From Flavobacteriaceae bacterium UBA3591 (GTDB taxonomy: Bacteria; Bacteroidota; Bacteroidia; Flavobacteriales; Flavobacteriaceae), in the NCBI GenBank assembly GCA_002375695.1, contig DFMO01000015.1:1-64000 (forward strand): a stretch of 64,000 nt of DNA. Reading direction: 5' to 3'. The stretch's first letter is position 1. Every line of letters begins with the position of its first letter. The position numbers were made by a program, and so were the translations under genes. Shown here one piece after another: positions 45,044 to 54,378 of the stretch. Below the pieces are notes generated by a model. It saw nothing but the letters and a program-made list of their open reading frames with translations, ran no database searches and was not told where the DNA came from.

Positions 45044-45517
45044 TTATTGGGCGGGAATTTGCCCTTGGTTGTATTTGAGACTTACCATATTAGCCCAAGT
45101 GAGTAATAGTTGCTTGTCTTTAGAAGAAAGGTCGCCGTGCATAATTTCGTAAGATGGGAGTGGCATTTCATCTTTTTCAACCACCTCAATTACTTCTTCT
45201 ATTTTATGAGCTTTCTTTTTTAATGAATAACTATTCCATTCTGAAACATTAAAATGGCTTTTCCCGTGTTGAATGTGTTCGTCGAGCCATAGCGAAAGTG
45301 GCGCCACCTGTGCATACCAAGGGTAATCAGTCTCATTGCTATGACAGTCGTAACAATTGTCTTTTAAAACTTGAACTAATTTAGCCGAAGGTTTCGTTTC
45401 GGCCTCAAAAGCAGCAACACTTTCATACCCCTCATTATTTTTTTCGGGCCGAAAAAATTGAAGGCCAATTAAAATTGCTACCGCGACTATTGCCAATATT
45501 TTTACGACCTTTTTCAT
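45044..45517 (-). CDS. Haem-binding domain protein
   Basis: A 157-residue protein with a membrane anchor or signal peptide (about 4-22) and a Haem_bd domain: the c-type haem motif CYDCH (in DNCYDCHSNETDYPWYAQ) and the W-Q/N-Y block NSYSLKKKAHKIEEVIEVV, ending with EMPLPSYEIMHGD whose Met could be the distal ligand. It probably carries electrons in the periplasm. It is last in an operon with mvaB and the 5'-nucleotidase (9 bp gap), 117 bp before the porin trio in the same direction. Confidence 0.88.
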   Translation of the reverse strand: MKKVVKILAIVAVAILIGLQFFRPEKNNEGYESVAAFEAETKPSAKLVQVLKDNCYDCHSNETDYPWYAQVAPLSLWLDEHIQHGKSHFNVSEWNSYSLKKKAHKIEEVIEVVEKDEMPLPSYEIMHGDLSSKDKQLLLTWANMVSLKYNQGQIPAQ

Positions 45518-45526
45518 TCCATGTGT

Positions 45527-47065
45527 CTATTTGGTTTTTAAATATTCTATAATAGCTGTACGTATATCTGCAGCAATTTCACCTTCGGTCGGGGTGTGTA
45601 TTTTTATTACGTCTTTATTTTCAGGTGTTAAAAAAGGAATATCCAAGCCTTTTAATAAAAAATCGCTAAATGCTACTGTGTATGTTTTATCGTCTGTTAT
45701 AGTTTCATCTTCACCAATTTGCCAATCTCCGTTACTGTTTTTTGTAAAGTTATAGCGCTGCAGATAGGCTCCTTCACCAGCTTGCGCCGTACCGTAATTC
45801 AATACTTGTTTTAGCAAACTTCCTTTTAAATCTACTTTTAGTACACCGCCGCCAAAGGGCAAAACCCTAAAAATATCTACTGCAGTAATATCGCCAGCCA
45901 GCTCATCGTCAATTCTGATAGAACCCCCGTTTACCAAAGCTCCGGCAACATTGTCATTAAACGAATAGGCCATCGATCGTGCAATTAAATGACCCAAATT
46001 GGTTTGTTTGCTTCTGCTTGCCGTATCGGTTCCATCTAAGGGAGTTTTGGCGGTAAAGATAACTTGTGTGGGATCGTCTACAATTTCTTTTAATTTCTCA
46101 TCTACTATATTCGTCCATTTACTTACAACCTTAGCCACTTTTGGCGAAGAAGCTGTTTTACTTGTTATCATAACCAGTTCTGAATCGAGAAATAAATCGT
46201 TGGTATTTAAATTATAAGTAAGCGTATGTACATATAAACTTTTGGCGTTCGCATCGGCTTTTGCGATAATAGTATTGCCTTCTTTTTTCAGCATATTAAA
46301 ATGCTCGTGTCCTCCCATTATCAATGGAATATCTTTTAATCTTCTCGCTATTTCTCTGTCTTCATCAACGGCAACGTGGGTTAAGCCTACAACAAAATTG
46401 GTCTCATTAGACGCCAATTTATAAGCACGTTCGGCTTCGTTATACATATCGCCATAATACACATAATCTTTAGGGTTTGAAGGTAGTGTTACGCCCACAA
46501 CACCAAATTTCACTTGTTTATTGGCACTATTCGTGGCTGTAAAAATTGAATAATCTGTAGCGGGTACAACGGCATTTGCTCGCTTACTTTTAAAGAAGTC
46601 TCGGTTACCATTGCTAAGGTGACGCACATTTGCCGAAGTCCACTCAAACCTCGATTCATTTAATCGTTTTTGAAGGTCATCTTCATCCAAATCAAATTCG
46701 TGATTTCCGAAGGTAACCAAATCAATTTCCATAGCATTTAATACATCGACAATGTGTTGGCCATAAATGCGTTCACCATCAACTTTTATGGTTCCTATCA
46801 ACGACGGATTTAAAAAATCTCCCGCTAAAAACAGGTAGGTATTTGGATTTTGTTGTTTAATAGAATCTCGAACGTGCGCAACACGAGCCAATCCGCCGTA
46901 TTCGCCAGCATTTAACGGTGCAATTTCGTACACATCATTAATTTGCACAATCTTTATTGTAACTGTTTCATCGCTTTGTTTCGCCGTGTTTGCAACTGGT
47001 TTTACACCAGCACAGCTCATTATAAAAAAACTAAGTAGTACAGGTAAACAAAAGATCTTTTTCAT
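45527..47065 (-). CDS. 5'-nucleotidase/UshA-family lipoprotein
   Basis: A 512-residue lipoprotein (lipobox IMSCAG) with the metallophosphatase domain (about 30-300: IVQINDVYEI, LAGDFLNPS, FGNHEFD, MGGHEHFN) and the 5'-nucleotidase C-terminal domain (about 330-490: TNLGHLIARSM, GALVNGGSIRID). It would release phosphate and nucleosides from extracellular nucleotides. It lies 2 bp after mvaB and 9 bp before the haem-binding gene. Confidence 0.93.
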   Translation of the reverse strand: MKKIFCLPVLLSFFIMSCAGVKPVANTAKQSDETVTIKIVQINDVYEIAPLNAGEYGGLARVAHVRDSIKQQNPNTYLFLAGDFLNPSLIGTIKVDGERIYGQHIVDVLNAMEIDLVTFGNHEFDLDEDDLQKRLNESRFEWTSANVRHLSNGNRDFFKSKRANAVVPATDYSIFTATNSANKQVKFGVVGVTLPSNPKDYVYYGDMYNEAERAYKLASNETNFVVGLTHVAVDEDREIARRLKDIPLIMGGHEHFNMLKKEGNTIIAKADANAKSLYVHTLTYNLNTNDLFLDSELVMITSKTASSPKVAKVVSKWTNIVDEKLKEIVDDPTQVIFTAKTPLDGTDTASRSKQTNLGHLIARSMAYSFNDNVAGALVNGGSIRIDDELAGDITAVDIFRVLPFGGGVLKVDLKGSLLKQVLNYGTAQAGEGAYLQRYNFTKNSNGDWQIGEDETITDDKTYTVAFSDFLLKGLDIPFLTPENKDVIKIHTPTEGEIAADIRTAIIEYLKTK

Positions 47066-47067
47066 AA

Positions 47068-47931
47068 TTAATGGTATTTAGTAAAAATTTTTGTCGCCTC
47101 ATTATGCGCACTCTCACACGACATTGGGTTAATATTGCTCTTTATTTTATGAGTGGTGAAATAGCTTAACATTTTTTCGGTAGGCATATTTCCTGTTAAA
47201 TCGTCTTTTGCCATTGGGCAACCTCCAAACCCTTGAATTGCACCATCAAACCTACGACAACCTGCTTTATATGCTGCATCAACTTTTTCGTGCCACGCTG
47301 TTGGTGTAGTGTGTAAATGAGCGCCAAACTCAATGTTTGGATATTTGGGTATTAAGTTACTAAACAAATACGAAATAATATCGGGGGTTGAAGTACCTAC
47401 TGTATCGCTTAACGACAAAATTTTAACCCCCATATTGGCAAGTTTCTCGGTCCACTCGCCTACTATCTCTACATTCCACGGGTCGCCATAAGGATTGCCA
47501 AAGCCCATAGATAAATAGGCTACAACTTCTTTGTTATTTTTATGGGCAAGGTTTAAAATATTTTGAAGCAAAACCATTGATTCGTCAATGGTTTTATGCG
47601 TATTGCGCATTTGAAAATTTTCAGAAATTGAAAATGGATACCCCAAATAATCAATTTCGGGATGTTTTACGGCGTCTTCGGCACCTCGAAAATTTGCAAT
47701 AATAGCAAGTAATTTACTCTTTGTATTGCTTAAATCGAGCTTTGAAAGTACTTCGGCTGTATCTTTCATTTGCGGAATTGCCTTTGGTGAAACAAAACTT
47801 CCAAAATCAATTGTATCAAAACCACAGCGCAAAAGCGATTGTATGTATTTCACCTTTAAGTGCGTCGGAATCCAGTCTTTTATGCCTTGCATGGCATCGC
47901 GCGGACATTCTATTATTTTTACTTCTTGCAT
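47068..47931 (-). CDS. mvaB: Hydroxymethylglutaryl-CoA lyase
   Basis: Cleaves HMG-CoA to acetyl-CoA and acetoacetate in leucine breakdown. The 287 residues have the DRE-TIM barrel marks: IECPRDAMQGIKDWIPT, DTIDFGSFVSPKAIPQM, LSDTVGTSTPDII, FGAHLHTTPTAWHEKVDAA and the catalytic loop FGGCPMAKDDLTGNMPTEKML. First gene of an operon with the 5'-nucleotidase and haem-binding protein; leucine dehydrogenase is encoded farther right. Confidence 0.95.
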   Translation of the reverse strand: MQEVKIIECPRDAMQGIKDWIPTHLKVKYIQSLLRCGFDTIDFGSFVSPKAIPQMKDTAEVLSKLDLSNTKSKLLAIIANFRGAEDAVKHPEIDYLGYPFSISENFQMRNTHKTIDESMVLLQNILNLAHKNNKEVVAYLSMGFGNPYGDPWNVEIVGEWTEKLANMGVKILSLSDTVGTSTPDIISYLFSNLIPKYPNIEFGAHLHTTPTAWHEKVDAAYKAGCRRFDGAIQGFGGCPMAKDDLTGNMPTEKMLSYFTTHKIKSNINPMSCESAHNEATKIFTKYH

Positions 47932-48085
47932 TGCCTCAAAGATAGCCTTTGAATAAGTAATTACGAAATTAGCACTGCGAAAAAATGATTACTGAATAAT
48001 TCAGCTTTAGATTTTACAAAATAGGAAATATTAAAAACTCATTCACTTGTATGTTATTTAAGAAAGTACCGCACGAGCCAATTGA

Positions 48086-48101
48086 CCGTAAGCGCTTACG
48101 G
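48086..48101. repeat. 16-bp perfect palindrome at the LysE stop codon
   Basis: CCGTAAGCGCTTACGG contains the TAA stop of the LysE-family gene. No T-run follows it on the minus strand, so an ordinary terminator is unlikely. Confidence 0.6.
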
Positions 48102-48710
48102 CAGCAGGATAAAAATTGCAATCCCTACAAAAACTACAATTTGCAACCACTTTAAAACCTTCCCCATGTTTTTCCAATTCATTATTAAAGATGAAATTTT
48201 ACCCGCTCCAACAGCAATGGTGCTAAAAACAAGAAAAGATACCACCATAAACGTAATACCCAAAATATAAAATTGAACAACCGTATTCCCTTCGGTATTC
48301 CATAAAAAACCGGGAAAGAACGCCAAAAAGAAAATCATTACTTTGGGATTAACTAAATTCATAATGACACCTGTTTTAAAAAGTTGCCAATACGATTTTT
48401 TTGGTACACTTCCCGATACTGTAATCTGCGCACTACTTTTATATACCGAAAATGCTAAATAAAGTAAATAACAAGCTCCCAAAACCTTTATACCATAGAA
48501 AATTTTTGGGGAGGCTGTTATTATAGCCGATATTCCAAAAGCCAAAAGCGTTGTATGCACAATACAGCCACTAATTAATCCAGCGGTTGTTGCTATCCCA
48601 CTTTTAGTACCATTTACCAAAGATTGGGTAAGTACGTAAACATTATCTGGCCCTGGTGAAATGGCAAGTGCAAGTGTGGCAAACGAAAAAGAAAGTAAAG
48701 CTTCCAGCAT
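48096..48710 (-). CDS. LysE-family translocator
   Basis: A 204-residue inner-membrane exporter of the LysE/RhtB family with six helices; the family signature SPGPDNVYVLTQSLVNG (residues 18-34) lies after the first helix. Substrates of this family are amino acids and related compounds. It follows pyrD leftwards after 21 bp, with which it may be cotranscribed. Confidence 0.9.
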   Translation of the reverse strand: MLEALLSFSFATLALAISPGPDNVYVLTQSLVNGTKSGIATTAGLISGCIVHTTLLAFGISAIITASPKIFYGIKVLGACYLLYLAFSVYKSSAQITVSGSVPKKSYWQLFKTGVIMNLVNPKVMIFFLAFFPGFLWNTEGNTVVQFYILGITFMVVSFLVFSTIAVGAGKISSLIMNWKNMGKVLKWLQIVVFVGIAIFILLP

Positions 48711-48731
48711 ACTAAGGTGTTACTACTGCAT

Positions 48732-49784
48732 TTAAACGGAATTGTATTTCTTTAAAATCGCTTTATTAATATCCTTAATTAACCCTGGCCCTTCGTAAAT
48801 AAAACCTGTATAAAGTTGAACCAAACTAGCACCAGCCTCCAACTTTTCTAAAGCATCTGCAGCCGAATGAATTCCACCCACTCCAATGATAGGAAATGAA
48901 TTATTGCTCTTTTCTGAAAGAAAACTAATTACTTCCGTAGCTCTTTTATTTAATGGCTTTCCGCTTAAACCGCCCATTTCCACTTTATTTGAAGAGGTTA
49001 GTCCCTCGCGCGAAATAGTAGTATTGGTAGCAATTACTCCGTCAATTTTAGTTGTTTCAACAATATCAATAATATCTAAAAGTTGTTCGTTGGTTAAATC
49101 GGGAGCAATTTTTAGTAAAATAGGTTTTCTTTTTTCCTTTAATTTATTTTTGTTTTGAAGCGTTTGCAACAAATCGGTTAGTGGTTTTTTCTCTTGTAAG
49201 GCTCGCAAATTTGGGGTGTTGGGCGAACTTACATTAACTACAAAATAGTCTACATAATCAAACAATTCTTCAAAACAAATTAAATAATCGTTTACCGCTT
49301 CGTCATTAGGTGTGGTTTTATTTTTTCCAATGTTTCCGCCAATTAAAACCCTGTTTGTAAGCGGAGTTGGCCCCACTTTTCCATTGTTTTGCAATCTTTC
49401 AACTGCCGCTTCCACCCCGCCATTATTAAACCCCATACGGTTAATGATAGCCTTATCTTCCTTTAAACGAAAAAGTCGCGGCTTTTCGTTTCCAGGTTGA
49501 GGACGCGGGGTTACAGTTCCTATTTCAATAAATCCAAATCCGAAGTTTGAAAGTTCTTTATAAAGCTTGGCATCTTTATCAAAACCAGCTGCAAGCCCAA
49601 CAGGATTTGGAAATTTTATACCAAAAAGTTCGCGTTCTAATTGAGGGGATTTAACTTTATAAATGCTTCGGAAAATTCTTCCAAAACCTATATTGTGAAA
49701 AAACTGAACTAAAGTAAAGGTGAAATGATGAATATTTTCAGGATCGAATCTAAAAAATAACGGACGAATGATAGTTTTGTACAT
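48732..49784 (-). CDS. pyrD: Dihydroorotate dehydrogenase (quinone), class 2
   Basis: Membrane-bound flavoenzyme of pyrimidine synthesis that passes electrons to quinone. The 350 residues have the N-terminal membrane-contact helices (YKTIIRPLFFRFDPENIHHF), FPNPVGLAAGFDKDA, VNVSSPNTPNLRALQ and catalytic Ser loop, LKIAPDLT, and GVGGIHSAADALEKLEAGA. The start is ATG 49784; the longer frame from 49820 has no support. Confidence 0.95.
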   Translation of the reverse strand: MYKTIIRPLFFRFDPENIHHFTFTLVQFFHNIGFGRIFRSIYKVKSPQLERELFGIKFPNPVGLAAGFDKDAKLYKELSNFGFGFIEIGTVTPRPQPGNEKPRLFRLKEDKAIINRMGFNNGGVEAAVERLQNNGKVGPTPLTNRVLIGGNIGKNKTTPNDEAVNDYLICFEELFDYVDYFVVNVSSPNTPNLRALQEKKPLTDLLQTLQNKNKLKEKRKPILLKIAPDLTNEQLLDIIDIVETTKIDGVIATNTTISREGLTSSNKVEMGGLSGKPLNKRATEVISFLSEKSNNSFPIIGVGGIHSAADALEKLEAGASLVQLYTGFIYEGPGLIKDINKAILKKYNSV

Positions 49785-49871
49785 AATTAAAAAAATGTGG
49801 TACAAAAATACACTAAACAATGTATTTGTTATTTTGAATATGCTTTATTTTGTATAGTAAATAAAAAAGAT

Positions 49872-51113
49872 ATGATTGAAAAAAAACACATTATAAATCG
49901 CTTTAAAAGTTATGTTACTATTGACACAGAGAGCGACCCAAATAGCGACACCACGCCAAGCACCGAAAAGCAGTGGGATTTAGCCAATAAACTAGCCGAA
50001 GAGTTAAAGGAAATTGGCATGGAAGACGTTACCATAGATGAGAACGCATATATTATGGCAACGCTACCATCAAACGTTTCGCACGATGTTCCGGTAATTG
50101 GTTTTGTATCGCATTTTGATACTTCACCAGATTTTACGGGTGCAAATGTAAAGCCACAAATTGTTGAAAATTACGACGGAAAAGATATTGTTTTAAATGC
50201 GGAAAAAAACATTGTTTTATCTCCAGATTATTTTGAAGATTTATTGCTTTACAAAGGGCAAACATTAATTACTACCGATGGTACAACCCTTTTGGGCGCC
50301 GATGACAAAGCTGGAATTACTGAAATTGTTTCGGCTATGGAATATTTAATAAACAACCCGCAAATAAAACACGGGAAAATTCGTGTAGGCTTTACACCAG
50401 ACGAAGAAATTGGCCGAGGCGCGCATAAATTTGATGTTGAAAAATTTGGCGCAGATTGGGCATATACTATGGACGGTAGCCAAGTTGGCGAACTGGAGTA
50501 TGAAAATTTTAACGCAGCCGGTGCCGTGGTAACTGTAAAAGGTAAAATTGTACACCCGGGCTACGCCAAGGGAAAAATGGTAAATAGCATGTACATTGCT
50601 ACAGACTACATCAATTCATTACCAAGGTTAGAAACACCCGAGCACACCGAAGGTCGTGAAGGATTTTTCCATCTACACACAATTAAGGGCACAGTAGATG
50701 AAACACAACTTCAATACATTATTCGCGACCACGACAAAGAACATTTTGAAGCTCGAAAAGAAATGATCCAAAAATTGGCAAACGATTTAAACGAGCAGTT
50801 TGAAATGGAGGTTGTTACTGTTGAAATAAAAGACCAATATTTTAACATGCGCGAAAAAATTGAGCCTGTAATGCACATTGTAGAAATTGCTGAAAAAGCA
50901 ATGCAACAAGCCAATATTAAACCTTTAATAAAACCTATTCGCGGCGGAACCGATGGTTCTCAATTGAGTTTTATGGGCCTACCTTGTCCAAATATTTTTG
51001 CAGGCGGTCATAACTTTCACGGGAGGTACGAGTACGTTCCCGTTGAAAGTATGATAAAAGCAGTAGAAGTAATTGTAAATATTGCACAAATTACAGCAGA
51101 AGACTTATCTTAA
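49872..51113 (+). CDS. pepT: Peptidase T (tripeptide aminopeptidase)
   Basis: Zinc aminopeptidase of family M20 that removes N-terminal residues from tripeptides in the cytoplasm. The 413 residues show the zinc-binding and catalytic blocks FVSHFDTSPDF, LLGADDKAGITEIVSAM, FTPDEEIGRGAHKFD, MDGSQVGELEYENFNAAGA and the C-terminal AGGHNFHGRYEYVP. The start is ATG 49872 (MIEKKHIINRF). Divergent from pyrD. Confidence 0.95.
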   Translation: MIEKKHIINRFKSYVTIDTESDPNSDTTPSTEKQWDLANKLAEELKEIGMEDVTIDENAYIMATLPSNVSHDVPVIGFVSHFDTSPDFTGANVKPQIVENYDGKDIVLNAEKNIVLSPDYFEDLLLYKGQTLITTDGTTLLGADDKAGITEIVSAMEYLINNPQIKHGKIRVGFTPDEEIGRGAHKFDVEKFGADWAYTMDGSQVGELEYENFNAAGAVVTVKGKIVHPGYAKGKMVNSMYIATDYINSLPRLETPEHTEGREGFFHLHTIKGTVDETQLQYIIRDHDKEHFEARKEMIQKLANDLNEQFEMEVVTVEIKDQYFNMREKIEPVMHIVEIAEKAMQQANIKPLIKPIRGGTDGSQLSFMGLPCPNIFAGGHNFHGRYEYVPVESMIKAVEVIVNIAQITAEDLS

Positions 51114-51152
51114 TTTACAGAAAAGGAGTAGTAAAAAAACTACTATAAATGC

Positions 51153-51195
51153 AAAAAGCACCAAAACCAATTAATTTGGAATTTGGTGCTTTTTT
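51153..51195. terminator. Bidirectional terminator between pepT and yajC
   Basis: Thirteen-bp stem AAAAAGCACCAAA / TTTGGTGCTTTTT with A- and T-runs on both sides, between two convergent genes. Confidence 0.85.
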
Positions 51196-51211
51196 AATAA
51201 CTAAGCTTAAA

Positions 51212-51505
51212 TTACTTTTTACCTTTTGCTGGTGGCGGATTAAGTTTAGCTGTTCTTTCCATTGAAATTGCAGCCTTTTCAAACTTTAATTTACCGGCTA
51301 AGCTTTCAATAACGCAAGTACCGTCATCGTGTAGCTCTAAAATTTTACCGTGTAAGCCACCGGTTGTAATAATTTTATCGCCTTTTTTAAGTTGGGCCGC
51401 AAACTGTTTTTCTTGTTTGGCCTTTTTCATTTGTGGACGTATCAAAAAAAGATACATCACCACAAACAATAAAATTATAGGTAAAAAACTTTGTATTTGT
51501 TCCAT
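51212..51505 (-). CDS. yajC: Preprotein translocase subunit YajC
   Basis: Small partner of SecDF in protein export. The 97 residues have one N-terminal membrane helix (FLPIILLFVVMYLFLIRPQ) followed by the conserved KKGDKIITTGGLHGKI segment. It is cotranscribed with the DUF1573 lipoprotein gene upstream (27 bp gap), as often in Bacteroidota. Confidence 0.95.
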   Translation of the reverse strand: MEQIQSFLPIILLFVVMYLFLIRPQMKKAKQEKQFAAQLKKGDKIITTGGLHGKILELHDDGTCVIESLAGKLKFEKAAISMERTAKLNPPPAKGKK

Positions 51506-51532
51506 AACAATTATTTATTCCTAAAAGATGTA

Positions 51533-52012
51533 TTAGGAAGTTGGGGTTTTAACTGGTGTTTGAGCACCCGCTTTAGGGTTTACAAAGGCTTTAATGGTTA
51601 AAGTCTCTTTACCAGCCTTTGTGTTTGTAGTTATAGTAACAGTTTTACTAACTTGGTTTTGACCACTACCGTTAAATTTAACTAATAGTTCACCAGAGTC
51701 GCCTGGAGCAACTGGCTCTTTAGTATATTCTGGCACTGTACATCCACAGCTACTTTTTGCGTTTACAATCATTAAAGGTGCTTCACCAGTGTTTGTAAAT
51801 TTAAAAACGTGCTCTACGTTTGTACCTTGGTCAATTGTTCCAAAGTCGTGCTGGCTCTTTTCAAAAGACATTACTGGAAATTTTCCAGACTCAGCATCAC
51901 GTGCTTCGGCAGTTGCAACGTTTTCTTCGTTAACTTTATCTGCTGCATTATCTTTGCAAGAAGAAAAAGTAAAAACAGAAATTAGTGCTACTAATAAAAC
52001 TGATTTTTTCAT
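51533..52012 (-). CDS. DUF1573-domain lipoprotein
   Basis: A 159-residue lipoprotein (lipobox FSSCKD) with a DUF1573 Ig-like fold: HDFGTIDQGTNVEHVFKFTN, KSSCGCTVPEYTKEPVAPGD and GQNQVSKTVTITTNTKAG. Function unknown, usually on the cell surface or in the periplasm. Lies in order nusB - DUF1573 - yajC, conserved in flavobacteria. Confidence 0.92.
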   Translation of the reverse strand: MKKSVLLVALISVFTFSSCKDNAADKVNEENVATAEARDAESGKFPVMSFEKSQHDFGTIDQGTNVEHVFKFTNTGEAPLMIVNAKSSCGCTVPEYTKEPVAPGDSGELLVKFNGSGQNQVSKTVTITTNTKAGKETLTIKAFVNPKAGAQTPVKTPTS

Positions 52013-52066
52013 GATAATTTAGATTTTTATGTTTTTAGCTCGCCAAAAATAGGGATTTTTTTAATC

Positions 52067-53011
52067 TTATTGAAGCCCGCGTCCAATTTTGTTGAGAATC
52101 CCTTCCCCTTCATATTCCTTTACTAATTTGTCTAAAATTCCGTTGATAAATATGCTACTTTTAGGAGTAGAATACTCTTTTGAAACTTCTAAATACTCAT
52201 TAATGGTAGCACGAACCGGGATTGATGGAAAGTATAAAAATTCGGCAATTCCCATCTTTAAAATTATTAAATCTAAATCTGCAATTCGCTCTTGGTCCCA
52301 ATTGGGTGTCTTTCCTTCTATTTGCGCATTTAGTTTGTCTTCGTTTAAAACAACTTTTCTAAACAAAGTAATGGCGTATTCGCGATCTTCGGTATTTTTA
52401 TACAATGCAGGAACTAATAATGAAGAAGCATTTTTTTCTGAAAGCTTATTTAATGCTTTTACAATGGCAGTATTTACCAAAGGAATATCATCTACCCAGG
52501 TAAGGCGTTTATCTTCCAAATAGTCATAAAGTTTGTCATTGGGCGCAATAACTTCTTTGTATAACTTAACAATAAAGGCTTGATCTTCTTTATAAGTAGT
52601 TTCTTTTTTTAATAAATACGCATTGTACCAATCTAGTTCGCGAAGCTCATTAAAAAGAATAATTACATACTCACTATCTAATTGCCAATAGTTAAGGTGT
52701 TTTTTGTCAATAACATCGGCGAAGGTGGTATTTTCGGCAATTAGCTGTAACAACTTGTTATCTACAAATGTACGACTCGGGTTTTTTTCAGAATCTGTTG
52801 CTAAATATTTTTTTTGTGAACGCTCTAAATAGCTTTCAGCCTGCTCTTGAAGCGATAAAAGTAATTGCATCATTACCAAATACAAATCTTGCATTTGGTC
52901 TATACTGGTTAGTAGAAATTTTTCTTGTGAATCAATCTTTGAATCGGGACGTTGATTGTAAGCATATACAGACTGCAAAACTTTTACGCGGATATGTCTT
53001 CTTGTAAGCAT
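52067..53011 (-). CDS. nusB: Transcription antitermination factor NusB, long form
   Basis: NusB with NusE binds boxA of rRNA leaders and helps antitermination. At 314 residues it is about twice the E. coli length; the NusB fold lies in the C-terminal part (about 170-310, FLYFPSIPVRATINEYLEVSKEYSTPKSSIFINGILDKL in two parts), while the N-terminal RRHIRVKVLQSVYAYNQ is the normal NusB beginning followed by an inserted helical region. This long form is usual in Bacteroidota. It fits the boxA-like site at 1-20 of this window. Confidence 0.92.
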   Translation of the reverse strand: MLTRRHIRVKVLQSVYAYNQRPDSKIDSQEKFLLTSIDQMQDLYLVMMQLLLSLQEQAESYLERSQKKYLATDSEKNPSRTFVDNKLLQLIAENTTFADVIDKKHLNYWQLDSEYVIILFNELRELDWYNAYLLKKETTYKEDQAFIVKLYKEVIAPNDKLYDYLEDKRLTWVDDIPLVNTAIVKALNKLSEKNASSLLVPALYKNTEDREYAITLFRKVVLNEDKLNAQIEGKTPNWDQERIADLDLIILKMGIAEFLYFPSIPVRATINEYLEVSKEYSTPKSSIFINGILDKLVKEYEGEGILNKIGRGLQ

Positions 53012-53043
53012 ATTATTTTTAAAAGAACGGTTTTAAATAAACA

Positions 53044-53067
53044 ACGCACAAGTTTTTTCTTGTGCGT
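53044..53067 (-). terminator. Hairpin between leucine dehydrogenase and nusB
   Basis: Nine-bp stem ACGCACAAG / CTTGTGCGT with a six-base loop, 32-55 bp beyond the dehydrogenase stop. The T-run is weak, so it may be a partial terminator or processing signal. Confidence 0.5.
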
Positions 53068-53098
53068 AGCAAAGATAGTGTTTTATGAAAAAGGAAAA

Positions 53099-54196
53099 CT
53101 ATTTTTCGTTTTTTCTTGCATCAATTCGAGCTTGCGCTACGTTAAATGCAGCTTGATGAGTTGTAATATCATCGGCTTCGGCCTTTTTCAATATTTCGAG
53201 AGTTGTATTGTAAATGTGCTCGGTTTTTCTAATAATTTCCTTGCGGTCGTAATTTTCAAGCTCGGCATAAACATTTATAATTCCCCCTGCATTAATTAAG
53301 AAATCTGGTGCGTAAACAATTCCTTTTTCACGAAGCATTTGCCCGTGCTTTTGCTCTTCGGCCAACTGGTTGTTAGCAGCTCCTGCAATAATTGAAGTAT
53401 TAAATTGCTTAATTGTAGTATCATTTACTGTTGCTCCCAAAGCACACGGCGCGTAGATATCCATCTTTTCGGCATAGATATTATTACCTGTATAAATTTT
53501 AACTCCGTACTTATCTCTAACTTCTTCTAAACGCGCTTGGTTAATATCTGAAATATAAACCTGAGCTCCTTCGTTGCTTAAGTTTTCAACTAACGCTTCA
53601 CCTACATTTCCAATTCCTTGTACGTAAACTACTTTATCTTCAAGCAAGTCTGAACCAAATTTGTATTTAGCAGCCGCTTTCATTCCCATAAACACACCGT
53701 ATGCAGTAATAGGCGACGGGTTTCCCGCACCTCCTTTAGCTTCTGAAATTCCTGTAACGTGTGGTGTTACCGTACGTACTAAGTCCATATCGGAAGTTGC
53801 CATGCCCACATCTTCGGCGGTAATATATTTACCTCCAAGAGAATCTACAAATTCACCAAACTTCAGCATTAATTCTGGAGTCTTTTGTGTTTTGGCATCG
53901 CCAATAATTACAGCTTTACCACCACCAAGATTAAGACCAGTGACAGCACTTTTATAAGTCATTCCGCGTGAAAGACGCAATACGTCATTTAAAGCCTCCC
54001 ACTCGCTAGTGTAATTCCACATTCTCGTTCCTCCCAAGGCAGGTCCCAATACGGTATTATGAATACCAATTATTGCTTTTAATCCAGTATCTTTGTCGTG
54101 GCAAAAAACAATTTGTTCGTGATTGTCAAAAGACATTTGCCCAAACACTGGGTCCATTTTATGAAGTTCGTTTGTATTAATTACCTCAGTTACCAT
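53099..54196 (-). CDS. Leucine dehydrogenase (Glu/Leu/Phe/Val dehydrogenase family)
   Basis: NAD-dependent oxidative deamination of leucine and other branched amino acids. The 365 residues match the leucine dehydrogenase branch: TVLGPALGGTRMWNY, MTYKSAVTGLNLGGGKAVI with the catalytic Lys, YITAEDVGMATSDMD, the NAD-binding VQGIGNVGEALVENL and IAGAANNQLAEEQ. Feeds the leucine degradation route whose end enzyme, HMG-CoA lyase, is encoded at 47068. A TACTTTCG element at 54237-54244 may be its -7. Confidence 0.93.
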   Translation of the reverse strand: MVTEVINTNELHKMDPVFGQMSFDNHEQIVFCHDKDTGLKAIIGIHNTVLGPALGGTRMWNYTSEWEALNDVLRLSRGMTYKSAVTGLNLGGGKAVIIGDAKTQKTPELMLKFGEFVDSLGGKYITAEDVGMATSDMDLVRTVTPHVTGISEAKGGAGNPSPITAYGVFMGMKAAAKYKFGSDLLEDKVVYVQGIGNVGEALVENLSNEGAQVYISDINQARLEEVRDKYGVKIYTGNNIYAEKMDIYAPCALGATVNDTTIKQFNTSIIAGAANNQLAEEQKHGQMLREKGIVYAPDFLINAGGIINVYAELENYDRKEIIRKTEHIYNTTLEILKKAEADDITTHQAAFNVAQARIDARKNEK

Positions 54197-54378
54197 AGCT
54201 TTTTTATTATATTATTAATCCTTTAAAAAGGCGGTGCGAAAGTAGCTAATTGTTGTCAATTTCACAATGCAACCTGTGTAAATTTAATAAATTTATAGCA
54301 TCTTGGGGGTTAGTATTTTGTTAAGGACAACCGTTTTCTCATACCAGAAATCTACATTTGCAACCTTTAAATTCGTAA

